Origin: Niameybacter massiliensis
GTDB lineage: Bacteria; Bacillota; Clostridia; Lachnospirales; Cellulosilyticaceae
Assembly (NCBI RefSeq): GCF_001282685.1
Contig: NZ_LN875034.1
Location: forward strand, 605,612-669,611
DNA length: 64,000 bases
Direction of reading: 5' to 3'
Shown here: positions 37,010 through 45,777 of the stretch, in pieces
Position numbering within the stretch: position 1 is the first letter of the stretch
How the letters are laid out: every line of letters starts with the position of its first letter
Notes under the pieces: model-generated
The model's input: only the letters and a program-made list of their open reading frames with translations
What the model was told of the DNA's origin: nothing
The model's database searches: none
Position numbers and translations under genes: made by a program

Positions 37010-37816
37010 ATGATGTACTTAGCAGATTATCATATGCATTCCAAATACTCTTTTGATGGACATGAAGAAATACATGTCCTTTGTGAAGAAGCAATCCGAA
37101 AAGGACTTAAGGAGATTGCGATTACAGATCATTATGATATGTTCCAAGATAAAAAGTATAGTAGGGAGTTGGATCTTGTAAATTTGTATAAAGATATTGC
37201 AAGAGCTAAAGAAACTTATAAGGATAAGCTTATTGTAAGGGCGGGGATAGAAGTTGGTCAGCCTCAAGCTTCGCCAGATGAATATAGAAACTTCCTAGCA
37301 AACTATGAATTGGATTTTATTATAGGTTCTGTACATAACTTAGAAGATGCCTTAGATGTAGGAGAGTATGATTTTTCTAAGATGGATATCTGTAAGGTAT
37401 ATGAACGCTATTTAGATTATTTAATAGAACTGGCTACCTCTTATGACTTTGATGTAATGGGACATATTACATATCCTATGCGTTATGCCTATAACCAATT
37501 GGGAAGTTACCCAGATATGGATCTTTTTAAGGAGCGAGTAGAAGCGCTTTATAAACTATTGATTCATAGAGGAAAAGGGATAGAGGTCAATGCATCAGGA
37601 TTTTTTCAACCTATGAAAAGGTCTATGCCTGATCTAGAACTTGTTAAGCTGTATAAAGCCTGTGGTGGAGAAATCATTACAGTAGGATGTGATGGACATT
37701 ACTTACAACACATAGGGTGTGCAGTCAAAGAAGGATTAGAAGTTATAAAAGCAGCAGGTTTTAAAACGATTACAACATTTGAGAAGAGAAAACCTATCTT
37801 CAAGAATATAGAGTAA
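37010..37816 (+). CDS. PHP-family histidinol-phosphatase-like hydrolase (HisJ-like)
   Basis: A 268-residue PHP phosphatase. Motifs: DYHMHSKYSFDGHEE near the start, EIAITDHYDMF near 40, AGIEVGQP near 80, FIIGSVHNLEDA near 104, GHITYPMRYAY near 152 and VGCDGHY near 223. It resembles HisK/HisJ histidinol-phosphate phosphatase, but no other histidine gene is near, and the PHP fold acts on many phosphate esters. In this locus a sugar-phosphate phosphatase is as likely. GAGGAGAATAG lies before the ATG at 37010; ATG at 37013 is an alternative start. A hairpin after the stop (37825-37875) may end the operon. Confidence 0.82.
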   Translation: MMYLADYHMHSKYSFDGHEEIHVLCEEAIRKGLKEIAITDHYDMFQDKKYSRELDLVNLYKDIARAKETYKDKLIVRAGIEVGQPQASPDEYRNFLANYELDFIIGSVHNLEDALDVGEYDFSKMDICKVYERYLDYLIELATSYDFDVMGHITYPMRYAYNQLGSYPDMDLFKERVEALYKLLIHRGKGIEVNASGFFQPMKRSMPDLELVKLYKACGGEIITVGCDGHYLQHIGCAVKEGLEVIKAAGFKTITTFEKRKPIFKNIE

Positions 37817-37824
37817 ACCTAACG

Positions 37825-37875
37825 ATTTCTAAAGTTCAGAGGAAGTTAAAACAAGCTGAGCTTTAGAAATTTATT
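37825..37875 (+). terminator. Probable terminator after the HisJ-like gene
   Basis: ATTTCTAAAG (37825) pairs with CTTTAGAAAT (to 37870), with further TCAG/CTGA pairing inside. The tail TTATTTATA is only moderately T-rich. Confidence 0.55.
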
Positions 37876-37903
37876 TATATTAAACAAATAAATGAGGTCT
37901 AAG

Positions 37904-39103
37904 ATGAAAGAGAAAATAGCAGAACATAAAAGATATATAGCTTTTATAGGTTTTGGATTATGTATGATTGTTTTGGGTGCAAGTGATAGTCTAAGAGGTA
38001 TTTTTTCAGCTGTATTTCAAAACCATTTTAGTCTGTCTACAACAGAACTATCTCTCATTGTAACAGTAAGTTATTTGGGCAATTTAGTTTTCTTATTATG
38101 TGGTGGCAATTTGCTCGATCGCTTCAATAAGAAAAAGGTCTTTTTGATGACACTAGGCGTATGGATGATAGGTGCACTACTTTTTGTAACAAGTGAGAGC
38201 TACCCTTTACTGTTAGTAGGAATGTTTTTATGTATGGGTACATCTACGTTGATGAATACAACGATTAATATTTTAGTACCTGTTATTTTTGCTGCATCAC
38301 CAGGGCTTATTGTAAATATCCTTTTCTTTGTTCAAGGAATAGGAACAAGTGGCGCACAAAATATAGTCGGTCGAGCAGCAGTTGATATTGTAAACTGGAA
38401 GCTAGTAAATGGTGTATTACTAGGTGGGGCGCTAGTGAGTATGCTTATTCTCTTTTTCTTTAATATGCCTCAGGTTACTCAAAAAGAAAAAGAGTCCATC
38501 TCTTATAAGAGCATTTTAAAAAATCCAGCTTTTATCTATTGTATTTTAATTTTTGGTTTTTACTTTATTGCAGAACACGGTATACTTAATTGGTTTTTAC
38601 TTTATGGCATTAATGGTTTAGGGATTCAAACAAACCAGGCAGCGGTATTACTTTCTATTTTCTTTGGCGGTATAACGGTAGGAAGACTAATTTTCGCACC
38701 TGTTGTACAGAAGTTAGGTGTAGAAAGAAGTATTATAATCTTTGGTGGAATAGCCACTATTCTATATGGGATAGGTATAGTAGGAGGAAGTTCTACAGTC
38801 GTTGTATTAAGTAGTGCAGGCTTAGCTTTTTCTATTTTATATCCAACCCTTGTATTAATGCTTCAAAATTACTATGAAAAAGAATGCATTGCATCTGCAA
38901 CGGGTATGATTATTAGTATTGCCACATTATTTGATATAGGATTTAATCTAGTATTTGGAAAAGTAGTAGACTTAATAGGCATGCGCTTAGCCTTTTTCAT
39001 CTTATTAGGTAGCATGATTATGTTCTTTATTTGCCTGATGCTATTTTGGAAACGTGCGAAACAATATAAGCAAATAGAACCAGAGCAAGCTATGAAAATT
39101 TAA
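37904..39103 (+). CDS. MFS transporter, FucP/YfmO-like sugar or drug type
   Basis: A secondary transporter of about 399 residues with twelve predicted membrane segments. The conserved loop between segments 2 and 3 is seen as GNLLDRFNKKKVF near residues 68-80. The start at 37904 (GAGGTC upstream) is preferred to the ATG at 37892. The gap before it holds a terminator-like hairpin, so it may be a separate transcript. In a sugar locus it could import or export a sugar or a breakdown product, but the substrate is not determinable. It ends at a terminator at 39131. Confidence 0.8.
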   Translation: MKEKIAEHKRYIAFIGFGLCMIVLGASDSLRGIFSAVFQNHFSLSTTELSLIVTVSYLGNLVFLLCGGNLLDRFNKKKVFLMTLGVWMIGALLFVTSESYPLLLVGMFLCMGTSTLMNTTINILVPVIFAASPGLIVNILFFVQGIGTSGAQNIVGRAAVDIVNWKLVNGVLLGGALVSMLILFFFNMPQVTQKEKESISYKSILKNPAFIYCILIFGFYFIAEHGILNWFLLYGINGLGIQTNQAAVLLSIFFGGITVGRLIFAPVVQKLGVERSIIIFGGIATILYGIGIVGGSSTVVVLSSAGLAFSILYPTLVLMLQNYYEKECIASATGMIISIATLFDIGFNLVFGKVVDLIGMRLAFFILLGSMIMFFICLMLFWKRAKQYKQIEPEQAMKI

Positions 39104-39130
39104 AATAACAAAATAAGATAATTATAGAGC

Positions 39131-39178
39131 AAAGCTCCCTCTTAAAACGCCTTAATAGGCATAAGAAGGAGCTTTTTG
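39131..39178 (+). terminator. Intrinsic terminator after the MFS gene
   Basis: AAAGCTCC (39131-39138) pairs with GGAGCTTT (39168-39175). Five more pairs and an inner GCC/GGC stem follow after one mismatch, then TTTTTG. Confidence 0.8.
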
Positions 39179-39253
39179 TGTATTCAGCTTTTGTTCAGCT
39201 AAGGAAGATATACTTAATAACAGTCAAACTGAAATGATAAAGGAGAATGAAGG

Positions 39254-40666
39254 ATGCTGTTTTCAAGTATTATCTTTTTATTTATTTGCTTACCTTGTAT
39301 TTTATTAATTTATTATGGATTGTGTCGTACAAGAAAATGGAAAAATTACTTTCTACTGTGTGTGAGTCTTGGATTCTATGCATGGGGAGAGCCTAAATAT
39401 ATCGTATTACTTTTAGTATGTATCTTAGGGAACTATGTATTTGGAAGGTTTGCAGAAAGCTTGCCAAAAGGAAGCCGTAAGGTACAGATCATGATTGTAG
39501 CTATGTTGGTCTTTAATCTAGGTATTTTAGGTATTTTTAAATACTTAGGATTTGCTGTAGCGACTTGCAATAGTGTATTGAAACTAGATTGGAATATTCC
39601 CAATGTAATTCTTCCAATAGGTATATCATTCTTTACATTCCAAGGTATATCTTATGTTATAGATATTTATAGAGGTAAAGGGAGAGCACTTGAAAATGTA
39701 TTAGATGTGGGACTTTATATCGCTTTCTTCCCTCAACTTATAGCAGGTCCTATTGTACGTTATGAGACAGTAGCAGAGGAGTTAAGAGAAAGGAGAGAGA
39801 ACGTAGAGGACTTTGCAGAAGGGGTTATAAGATTTGCAGAAGGGTTAGGTAAAAAGGTTATTTTAGCTAATAACTTTGCATTAGTGGCAGATAAAGCTTT
39901 TGGATTACCAGATGGGCAGTTATCAGTAGTATTTGCATGGTTAGGCGCAATAAGCTATATGCTTCAAGTATACTTTGATTTTAGTGGTTATTCAGATATG
40001 GCTATAGGACTTGGAAGGATGTTTGGGTTCCATTTTTGTGAGAACTTTAGAGCACCTTATACAGCAAAGACCATCTCTGAGTTTTGGAGAAGATGGCATA
40101 TTTCTTTAGGCTCATGGTTTAGAGATTATGTATATATTCCTTTAGGGGGTAACCGTGTAACCAAGAAAAGTCGCCTTATATGTAATTTATTGATTGTATG
40201 GGGATTAACAGGTATATGGCATGGTGCCAACTGGACATTTATTGTATGGGGACTTTATTTTGGGTTACTTATAATGACAGAGAAGGTTGGGGGATTAGAA
40301 AAGAAATTAATCAAGTTACCATTTGTAGGACATATTTATACCCTCTTACTTGTGTTAATCGGATGGGTATTCTTTAGAGCAGACTCTTTAATACAAGCGA
40401 TACAGTACTTAAAAGTGATGTTTGGATTCGAACAAGTGACCTTCTTAGGAAGTTTAGCCAACTTATATCTACAAGAGAACTTTATATTGCTTATTATAGG
40501 TGCTATTTGTTGCTTACCTCTTAAAGAATGGGTAGATCGATATCAATTAACAGAACATACAAGTTTACAGGTTATTTATAGAGTAGGATTAAGTATCGTA
40601 ACAGTTATTGCAGTAGCTTATCTCGTTAAAGGGAGCTACAATCCTTTCATCTATTTCAATTTTTAA
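39254..40666 (+). CDS. MBOAT O-acyltransferase, AlgI/DltB-like
   Basis: Membrane-bound O-acyltransferase, 470 residues with many membrane segments. Motifs: FFTFQGISYVIDIYRG near residues 130-145, FPQLIAGPIVRYE near 162, YFDFSGYSDMA near 239, EFWRRWHISLGSWFRDYVYI near 274, and the catalytic-type His in WHGANWTFIVWG near H323. AlgI relatives transfer acetyl groups across the membrane onto polysaccharide, teichoic acid or peptidoglycan. The adjacent DHHW protein is the usual periplasmic/extracellular partner. GAATGAAGG binding site before the start. First of a four-gene unit with the two-component genes. The acceptor polymer is unknown. Confidence 0.92.
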   Translation: MLFSSIIFLFICLPCILLIYYGLCRTRKWKNYFLLCVSLGFYAWGEPKYIVLLLVCILGNYVFGRFAESLPKGSRKVQIMIVAMLVFNLGILGIFKYLGFAVATCNSVLKLDWNIPNVILPIGISFFTFQGISYVIDIYRGKGRALENVLDVGLYIAFFPQLIAGPIVRYETVAEELRERRENVEDFAEGVIRFAEGLGKKVILANNFALVADKAFGLPDGQLSVVFAWLGAISYMLQVYFDFSGYSDMAIGLGRMFGFHFCENFRAPYTAKTISEFWRRWHISLGSWFRDYVYIPLGGNRVTKKSRLICNLLIVWGLTGIWHGANWTFIVWGLYFGLLIMTEKVGGLEKKLIKLPFVGHIYTLLLVLIGWVFFRADSLIQAIQYLKVMFGFEQVTFLGSLANLYLQENFILLIIGAICCLPLKEWVDRYQLTEHTSLQVIYRVGLSIVTVIAVAYLVKGSYNPFIYFNF

Positions 40667-40766
40667 TACTAAACTGTTGTACAAAAATAAAGCAAATGCT
40701 TAGAAATAGGTAAGAACTTAAGAGTAGACTATTGGATTAAAAGAAATTTAGGAGGGAGATAGCAGA

Positions 40767-41960
40767 ATGAAAAAAATACAGTATTGGACGATTATTTTAT
40801 TTTGTATAGCACTTTTATTAGGAGGGGGTATGACTGTTCTTAAAAATGGTAAGACAATTGCTGCCTCAGTGATATATTCTATTAAAGATCAATATACGTC
40901 CAATCCTTCTGGGGAAAGTCTTGTCAGTGGGTTTACAGAGGGGATGGAAGAGGGCGTAACAGATAACTTCTGGTTGAAAGAACTTTATGTTGATCTTTAT
41001 GGATTAACAGAGAGATTATTAGGTAGGGATTATATTAGGGATGCTAATCCATCCAATGTAGTTGTGAAAGACCAAGATGAGAATTTACATTTTATTACGT
41101 TCCCATTTGATTATGAACAACCTTTAAATGGGTTAGTAGAGATAAATGAAGCACTAAAACAAGAGAGAATACCGCTACTTTTCGTACAAACACCTCTTAA
41201 GGTTATAGAAGACTATACAACATTACCACCATCAGTAGTGGATTACTCTAAGAAAAATACAGATGAATTTTTAAGTAAGCTTGAAGAAAATGATATAGAC
41301 TTTATAGATTTGCGTGAGAATGTTAAAAAGGATGGTTTAGACTTATCGACTTTATTCTTTAAGACGGATCACCATTGGAGAACAGAGACAGCTTTTTGGG
41401 CAACCGATAAAGTTACTCAGATATTAAATGAAAGATATAGCTTAGATTTAAATCAAGATGGGAGTTATACAGACTTAAAATCTTACAATAAAAAGACTTA
41501 TAAAAACTTCTTCTTAGGTTCACAAGGTAGACGTGTAGGGAGACTATACGCAGGCGTAGATAACTATACTCTCATCACGCCAAAGTTTAATACAGATTAT
41601 GAAGTCACTATCAATAAAAGTGATTCAAGTACAACGTATGCAGGAACTTTTGAGGAAACCATACTCAAACACAGCTTGTTAGATGAGGAGGAAAGTGTTT
41701 ATACTAATAGATATGCAAGTTACTTTGGAGGCGATTATCCAGAAGTCATCATAAAAAATAAACTTCAAAAAGAAGGAAAGAAAGTATTAATTGTAAAAGA
41801 TTCTTTTGCACTTCCTTTTTCAGCTTTTCTTTCTACTATGTTTGAAGAGACTAGAATGATTGATACAAGATATTTTAAAGAAGATTTATTAAATTATATA
41901 GATGATTATCAACCAGATGTAGTTCTTTATGTTTATAAATCTATGAAAACAATACAGTAA
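40767..41960 (+). CDS. DHHW-motif extracellular protein (AlgX/AlgJ-like acetyl handler)
   Basis: A 397-residue protein with an N-terminal membrane anchor or signal segment (about residues 7-27, IILFCIALLLGGGMTV) and an extracytoplasmic SGNH-like hydrolase fold. The diagnostic motif TDHHWRTE (D201, H202, H203, W204) and a later KDSFALPFSAFLS segment with the serine region are seen. Such proteins work with AlgI-type acyltransferases to move acetyl onto a secreted polymer. It is 100 nt behind the acyltransferase gene and 11 nt ahead of the response regulator. The target polymer is not known. Confidence 0.88.
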   Translation: MKKIQYWTIILFCIALLLGGGMTVLKNGKTIAASVIYSIKDQYTSNPSGESLVSGFTEGMEEGVTDNFWLKELYVDLYGLTERLLGRDYIRDANPSNVVVKDQDENLHFITFPFDYEQPLNGLVEINEALKQERIPLLFVQTPLKVIEDYTTLPPSVVDYSKKNTDEFLSKLEENDIDFIDLRENVKKDGLDLSTLFFKTDHHWRTETAFWATDKVTQILNERYSLDLNQDGSYTDLKSYNKKTYKNFFLGSQGRRVGRLYAGVDNYTLITPKFNTDYEVTINKSDSSTTYAGTFEETILKHSLLDEEESVYTNRYASYFGGDYPEVIIKNKLQKEGKKVLIVKDSFALPFSAFLSTMFEETRMIDTRYFKEDLLNYIDDYQPDVVLYVYKSMKTIQ

Positions 41961-41971
41961 GAGGTGAAAGT

Positions 41972-42652
41972 GTGATACGCGTACTTCTTGTAGAAGATAA
42001 TCAAAAGGTAAGTCACAATATTGTGAAGTACTTAGAAGAGGAGTTTAGTATTCAACCTGTTTACACAGGAGAGGAGGCTATTCTCTATTTAGATGCAGAA
42101 AGCTATGACTTAATGATTTTAGATTTGATGTTACCAGGACAAGATGGATTAAGTGTATTAAGTTATGTAGAGAAGAAAAAGTTGCCAATAGGTGTGATTG
42201 TACTAACGGCAAAAGAAGATTTAGGGGATAAGCTTAAAGCATTTAATTTAGGTGCTAGAGACTACTTAACAAAACCATTTTTTATGGAAGAGTTAAAGGC
42301 AAGGCTCTACGTTATTTTAAAAAGCTTAGGTAAAATTACAAGTTCGAACCATATTCAATTTAAGGACTTGGTCATAGACCTTAATAAAAAAGAAGTATGG
42401 GTATTAGATCAAAAGGTTGAGTTAAATGAAAAGACCTTTCATCTGTTGGAGTACTTAATGTTAAATCAAGGTATACTACTTTTCAAAGAACAAATTTTTG
42501 AGAGAATTTGTGGATATAATAGTGATGCATCTATAGATATTATTGAAGTATATATGAGTAGATTACGAAAATGTCTAAGCCCTTTTAAATATGATAAATA
42601 CATTGTAACCAAGAGGGGGATGGGCTATATATTAGATGATAAGGTTGAATAA
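41972..42652 (+). CDS. OmpR/PhoB-family response regulator
   Basis: A 226-residue regulator. Receiver domain 1-115 with VEDNQKV, phospho-acceptor D51 in ILDLMLPG, LTAKEDLGDK and the K-containing YLTKPF, then a winged-helix output domain (about 130-222; DASIDIIEVYMSRLRKCL, TKRGMGYIL). The GTG start has AGAGGTGAAA upstream. It is 11 nt after the DHHW gene. The kinase gene begins 1 nt after its stop, so the pair is coupled. It probably regulates surface-polymer acetylation or cell-envelope stress genes, inferred from position. Confidence 0.92.
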   Translation: MIRVLLVEDNQKVSHNIVKYLEEEFSIQPVYTGEEAILYLDAESYDLMILDLMLPGQDGLSVLSYVEKKKLPIGVIVLTAKEDLGDKLKAFNLGARDYLTKPFFMEELKARLYVILKSLGKITSSNHIQFKDLVIDLNKKEVWVLDQKVELNEKTFHLLEYLMLNQGILLFKEQIFERICGYNSDASIDIIEVYMSRLRKCLSPFKYDKYIVTKRGMGYILDDKVE

Positions 42653-42653
42653 T

Positions 42654-43910
42654 ATGAGTAGACAAGATATTTTTAAGACCACTAAGAAAAAGATTATAGG
42701 AATAAGCTTCGGTATAGTACTTGTAAGCCTTTTAACATTAGCCATGCTTACTCAAGTTTTTTATCGTGCACGTTTGTTTGCTAATGTAGATAGACAACTT
42801 TTAACCCATCGTAACATGATACTCAATGAAAAAATTATAAAAGGCAAAGGTGAATATAAAGAAGTTATTTTACCTGCACCACTTACACCGGATATTATTA
42901 GTTTTGTATGGAAAGATGGAGAAGTAGTGGATGAGAGCCCACATGTTTATTTTGGAGAAGGTAAATATCCAAGCTTCCCAAGTGAAGAAACAGAAGGTAT
43001 TATTACACTTGATAGTGATGGGTATTACTATAGAGGTGTTAGCTTTATAAAAGAGGGTTTAGTTGTGCAATTACTTTTAAATGTAGATGCTGAACTTCAA
43101 TCTGTGCAACAACTGGTAAGAGCTACTTGGTTAAGTCTTTTGATTCTCTTACTGGTGACTTTTGGACTCGCTACCTACTTAGCGAATAAAGTCCTTAAAC
43201 CTATTAGACGTGCCTATGACCAACAGGTATTTTTTGTGCAAGATGCTTCTCATGAGATGCGTACACCACTAGCTGTTATAAAAGGGCAATTAGAACTTTT
43301 AAGTAGACATAGAACCGATCAAATAGAAGAACACTTTGAAGAACTAGCTCAGGTTATGAATGAAGTCCATGCACTCGAAAAGTTAAATAGTGACCTACTC
43401 TTCTTATCTAAAGAAGATGTAGGAACCCATCTAAATGTAGAGAAGATAGAACTAAATCAATTTATTGAAGAAATAAGTGAGTTCTATGAAGATATAAGTG
43501 AAATTCAGGATAAAAGATTCATACTAGAAAAAAGTGAGGTACTGCAGTCTACATGGGTAGAATGGGATAGAGTAAAGGTGAAGAGATGTCTAACCATCTT
43601 GCTTGAGAATGCTTTTAAATACACATTAGAATGTGGCGTGATTACTCTTAAGGTAGAACAAGAAAATAAAAAAATTAAAATCAGTGTAAAAGATACGGGT
43701 ATTGGAATTAAAGATGAAGACCAAAAGAGAATATTTGATCGTTTCTTTAGAAGCAGTGATGTAAGAGGAAGAAGTATTGATGGAAGTGGTATTGGACTGA
43801 GCCTACTACAATCTTTAGCAAATACCATGAATATAGAAATCAAAATAACCTCAGAATATGGTAAGGGAAGCTGCTTTACATTAGAAATACCTATTCAGAT
43901 AAAGGCTTAG
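42654..43910 (+). CDS. Sensor histidine kinase (OmpR-partner type)
   Basis: A membrane kinase of 418 residues: first membrane segment near 13-33, extracytoplasmic region, second segment near 158-178 (LSLLILLLVTFGLATY), then HisKA with H200 in SHEMRTPLAVIKG and the HATPase domain with N-box LENAFKYT, DTGIGIKDEDQKRIFDRF and GSGIGLSL. The ATG at 42654 (AAGGTTG upstream) is preferred over ATG 42636. The partner is the response regulator immediately upstream. It likely senses the envelope or a polymer intermediate, but this is inference. Confidence 0.9.
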   Translation: MSRQDIFKTTKKKIIGISFGIVLVSLLTLAMLTQVFYRARLFANVDRQLLTHRNMILNEKIIKGKGEYKEVILPAPLTPDIISFVWKDGEVVDESPHVYFGEGKYPSFPSEETEGIITLDSDGYYYRGVSFIKEGLVVQLLLNVDAELQSVQQLVRATWLSLLILLLVTFGLATYLANKVLKPIRRAYDQQVFFVQDASHEMRTPLAVIKGQLELLSRHRTDQIEEHFEELAQVMNEVHALEKLNSDLLFLSKEDVGTHLNVEKIELNQFIEEISEFYEDISEIQDKRFILEKSEVLQSTWVEWDRVKVKRCLTILLENAFKYTLECGVITLKVEQENKKIKISVKDTGIGIKDEDQKRIFDRFFRSSDVRGRSIDGSGIGLSLLQSLANTMNIEIKITSEYGKGSCFTLEIPIQIKA

Positions 43911-43930
43911 ATGTATTAATATAAAGAGTA

Positions 43931-43939
43931 TGCTATAAT
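43931..43939 (+). promoter_or_regulatory. Extended -10 promoter candidate for prfB
   Basis: TGCTATAAT about 35 nt upstream of the prfB start codon. No convincing -35 is visible. Confidence 0.4.
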
Positions 43940-43973
43940 AGGCTATAATGAAACGAAAAAGGAAGTGATAATT

Positions 43974-45090
43974 GTGTTAGATTTAGATCAACTAAGGCTA
44001 TCTCTTGAGCCTTATAATGCAAAAGTAATGGAAATGGGGAACTCTCTTTGACATCGCTAAACATAATGAAGAAATAGCGGAGCTCGAAGAACTTTCAGGT
44101 TCGCCAGAATTTTGGAACGACATGGAGAAAGCCCAACGTACACTTCAAAAATTAAAAGGGCTTAAAGATATAGTGGACAAGTACAATGCACTTTCTAGTA
44201 GCTATGAAGATGTGATGACACTTATTGAAATGGCAAAAGAAGAAGATGATGAAGAGTTAGCAAATGAAGCAAGCTCAGAGGCTGATACTTTCGTCAATGA
44301 GTATGAATCTATGCGTATTGCAACGCTCCTTGACGGAGATTATGATGCAAATAATGCTATTTTATCCTTACATGCAGGTGCAGGTGGAACGGAAGCTTGT
44401 GACTGGGTAAGTATGCTTTATCGTATGTATACAAGATGGGCTGATAAAAAGGGCTACAAAGTACAACTTCTTGATTACCTTGAAGGTGATGAGGCTGGAG
44501 TGAAGTCTGTAACAATCCAGATTAATGGAGAAAATGTTTATGGCTATCTTAAAGCAGAAAAAGGTATTCACCGTTTAGTGCGTATTTCTCCTTTTGATTC
44601 ATCAGGTAGACGTCATACATCTTTTGCATCTTGTGATGTTATCCCAGAGATTACAGATGAGATTGAAATTGAAATTAAACAAGAGGACTTACGTATCGAT
44701 ACTTACCGTGCAACAGGTGCCGGTGGACAGCATATCAATACAACAGACTCTGCCGTTCGTATTACACATATGCCAACAGGTGTTGTTGTACAATGTCAAA
44801 ATGAACGTTCACAGATTCAAAACCGTGAAAAAGCTATGCAAATGTTAAAAGCTAAACTCTTTGAAAAGCAAGAAGAAGAGAGAATGGCAGAGCTTGAAGG
44901 CATTCGTGGTGAGAAAAAAGATATTGGCTGGGGTAGTCAAATTCGTTCTTACGTATTCCACCCATACAACATGGTTAAAGACCATCGTACAAGTGAAGAA
45001 ACAGGTAATACTGGTGCTGTAATGGATGGTGATATCGATAGATTTATGAATGCATATTTAGTATGGATTCATCAAAGAGATGAAGAATAA
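43974..45090 (+). CDS. prfB: Peptide chain release factor 2, made by +1 programmed frameshift
   Basis: RF2 ends translation at UGA and UAA. The coding sequence is joined: 43974-44048 (25 codons, GTG start with AAAAAGGAAGTG upstream), then a +1 shift at CTT-TGA-C, then 44050-45090. The complete protein is 371 residues, the usual RF2 length. The stop-codon-reading tripeptide SPF ([10 protein letters not shown]) and the catalytic GGQ ([11 protein letters not shown]) are present. The in-frame TGA at 44049-44051 makes synthesis self-regulating: low RF2 lets the ribosome slip. A gene call starting at ATG 44122 would miss 49 residues at the N-terminus. Terminator follows at 45100. Confidence 0.96.
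44036..44052 (+). promoter_or_regulatory. prfB +1 frameshift site
   Basis: The slip sequence CTT TGA C (44046-44052) follows an SD-like GGGG (44036-44039) with a 6-nt spacer (AACTCT). The classic arrangement places AGGGGG only 3 nt before CTT. Confidence 0.92.
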
Positions 45091-45099
45091 CTAAAAATA

Positions 45100-45141
45100 A
45101 ATTCTTCAGGCTTTATATATTAAAGTCTGGGGAATTTTTTT
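45100..45141 (+). terminator. Intrinsic terminator of prfB
   Basis: A 16-bp stem with three G-U pairs (45100-45115 with 45121-45136), loop TATAT, followed by TTTTTT. Confidence 0.82.
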
Positions 45142-45239
45142 ATGTAAAATTGAAACAATAATTTATACAATAGATAGTCATATGGTAAGATATACATTAT
45201 GCAAAATAATTAAAAATTATAAATACTAATTAAGTTATG

Positions 45240-45268
45240 TTGAAAAAGTTAAAATATTATGCTATAGT
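45240..45268 (+). promoter_or_regulatory. Promoter of the homoserine/threonine operon
   Basis: TTGAAA (45240-45245), 17-nt spacer, TATAGT (45263-45268) with a preceding TGC, so it is also an extended -10. It lies 48 nt before the ACT-domain gene. Confidence 0.55.
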
Positions 45269-45316
45269 CTTTATAACAAAAACAAATGTTCACCATATGC
45301 GAACAAGGAGAATAAG

Positions 45317-45760
45317 ATGAAAGAAAACAAGCAATATTACATTATAGATAAAGAGGTATTACCAGAGGTTTTCCTTAAAGTAATGGAAGTAAAGAATTTG
45401 CTTGAAACGGAAAAAGCAATGACAGTACAAGAAGCTACAGAAAAGGTTGGGATTAGCAGAAGTTCATTCTATAAATATAAAGATTCGATTATGCCTTTTT
45501 ATGAAAAAGGTAGGGGGCAAACGATAACTATTTTAATTAAGTTGATGGACGAAGCAGGTAGGCTTTCTGAGTTACTTAACTATATTGCAAGCTTAGGTGG
45601 AAATATATTAACAATTAATCAAATGATTCCTATGAATGGGATGGCACTGATTAATATCTGTATGGAAACCTATGATGTACAAATGGAGATAGGGGCTTTT
45701 ATTGAAAAGCTTGAAACAATAGCAGGGGTACAAAGCATTAAATTATTAGCAAGGGAATAA
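45317..45760 (+). CDS. ACT-domain protein (PheB/UPF0735 type)
   Basis: A 147-residue protein with an N-terminal helix-turn-helix-like segment (TVQEATEKVGISRSSFYKYK near residues 36-55) and a C-terminal ACT domain (about 70-145), the usual amino-acid-binding regulatory module. The family commonly sits in front of homoserine dehydrogenase. A role as a regulator that senses an aspartate-family amino acid is inferred. The ACAAGGAGAA site precedes the ATG. It is 17 nt before the homoserine dehydrogenase start and shares its promoter. Confidence 0.88.
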   Translation: MKENKQYYIIDKEVLPEVFLKVMEVKNLLETEKAMTVQEATEKVGISRSSFYKYKDSIMPFYEKGRGQTITILIKLMDEAGRLSELLNYIASLGGNILTINQMIPMNGMALINICMETYDVQMEIGAFIEKLETIAGVQSIKLLARE

Positions 45761-45777
45761 TGAAGGAGGGTTATAAT

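Noticed and set aside
43505..43843. 112-residue minus ORF opposite the histidine kinase
   Set aside because: Shadow of the HATPase region, no binding site or family features.
45091..45316. T-box or threonine leader before hom
   Set aside because: Only a prfB terminator and a promoter; no T-box motif or antiterminator seen.
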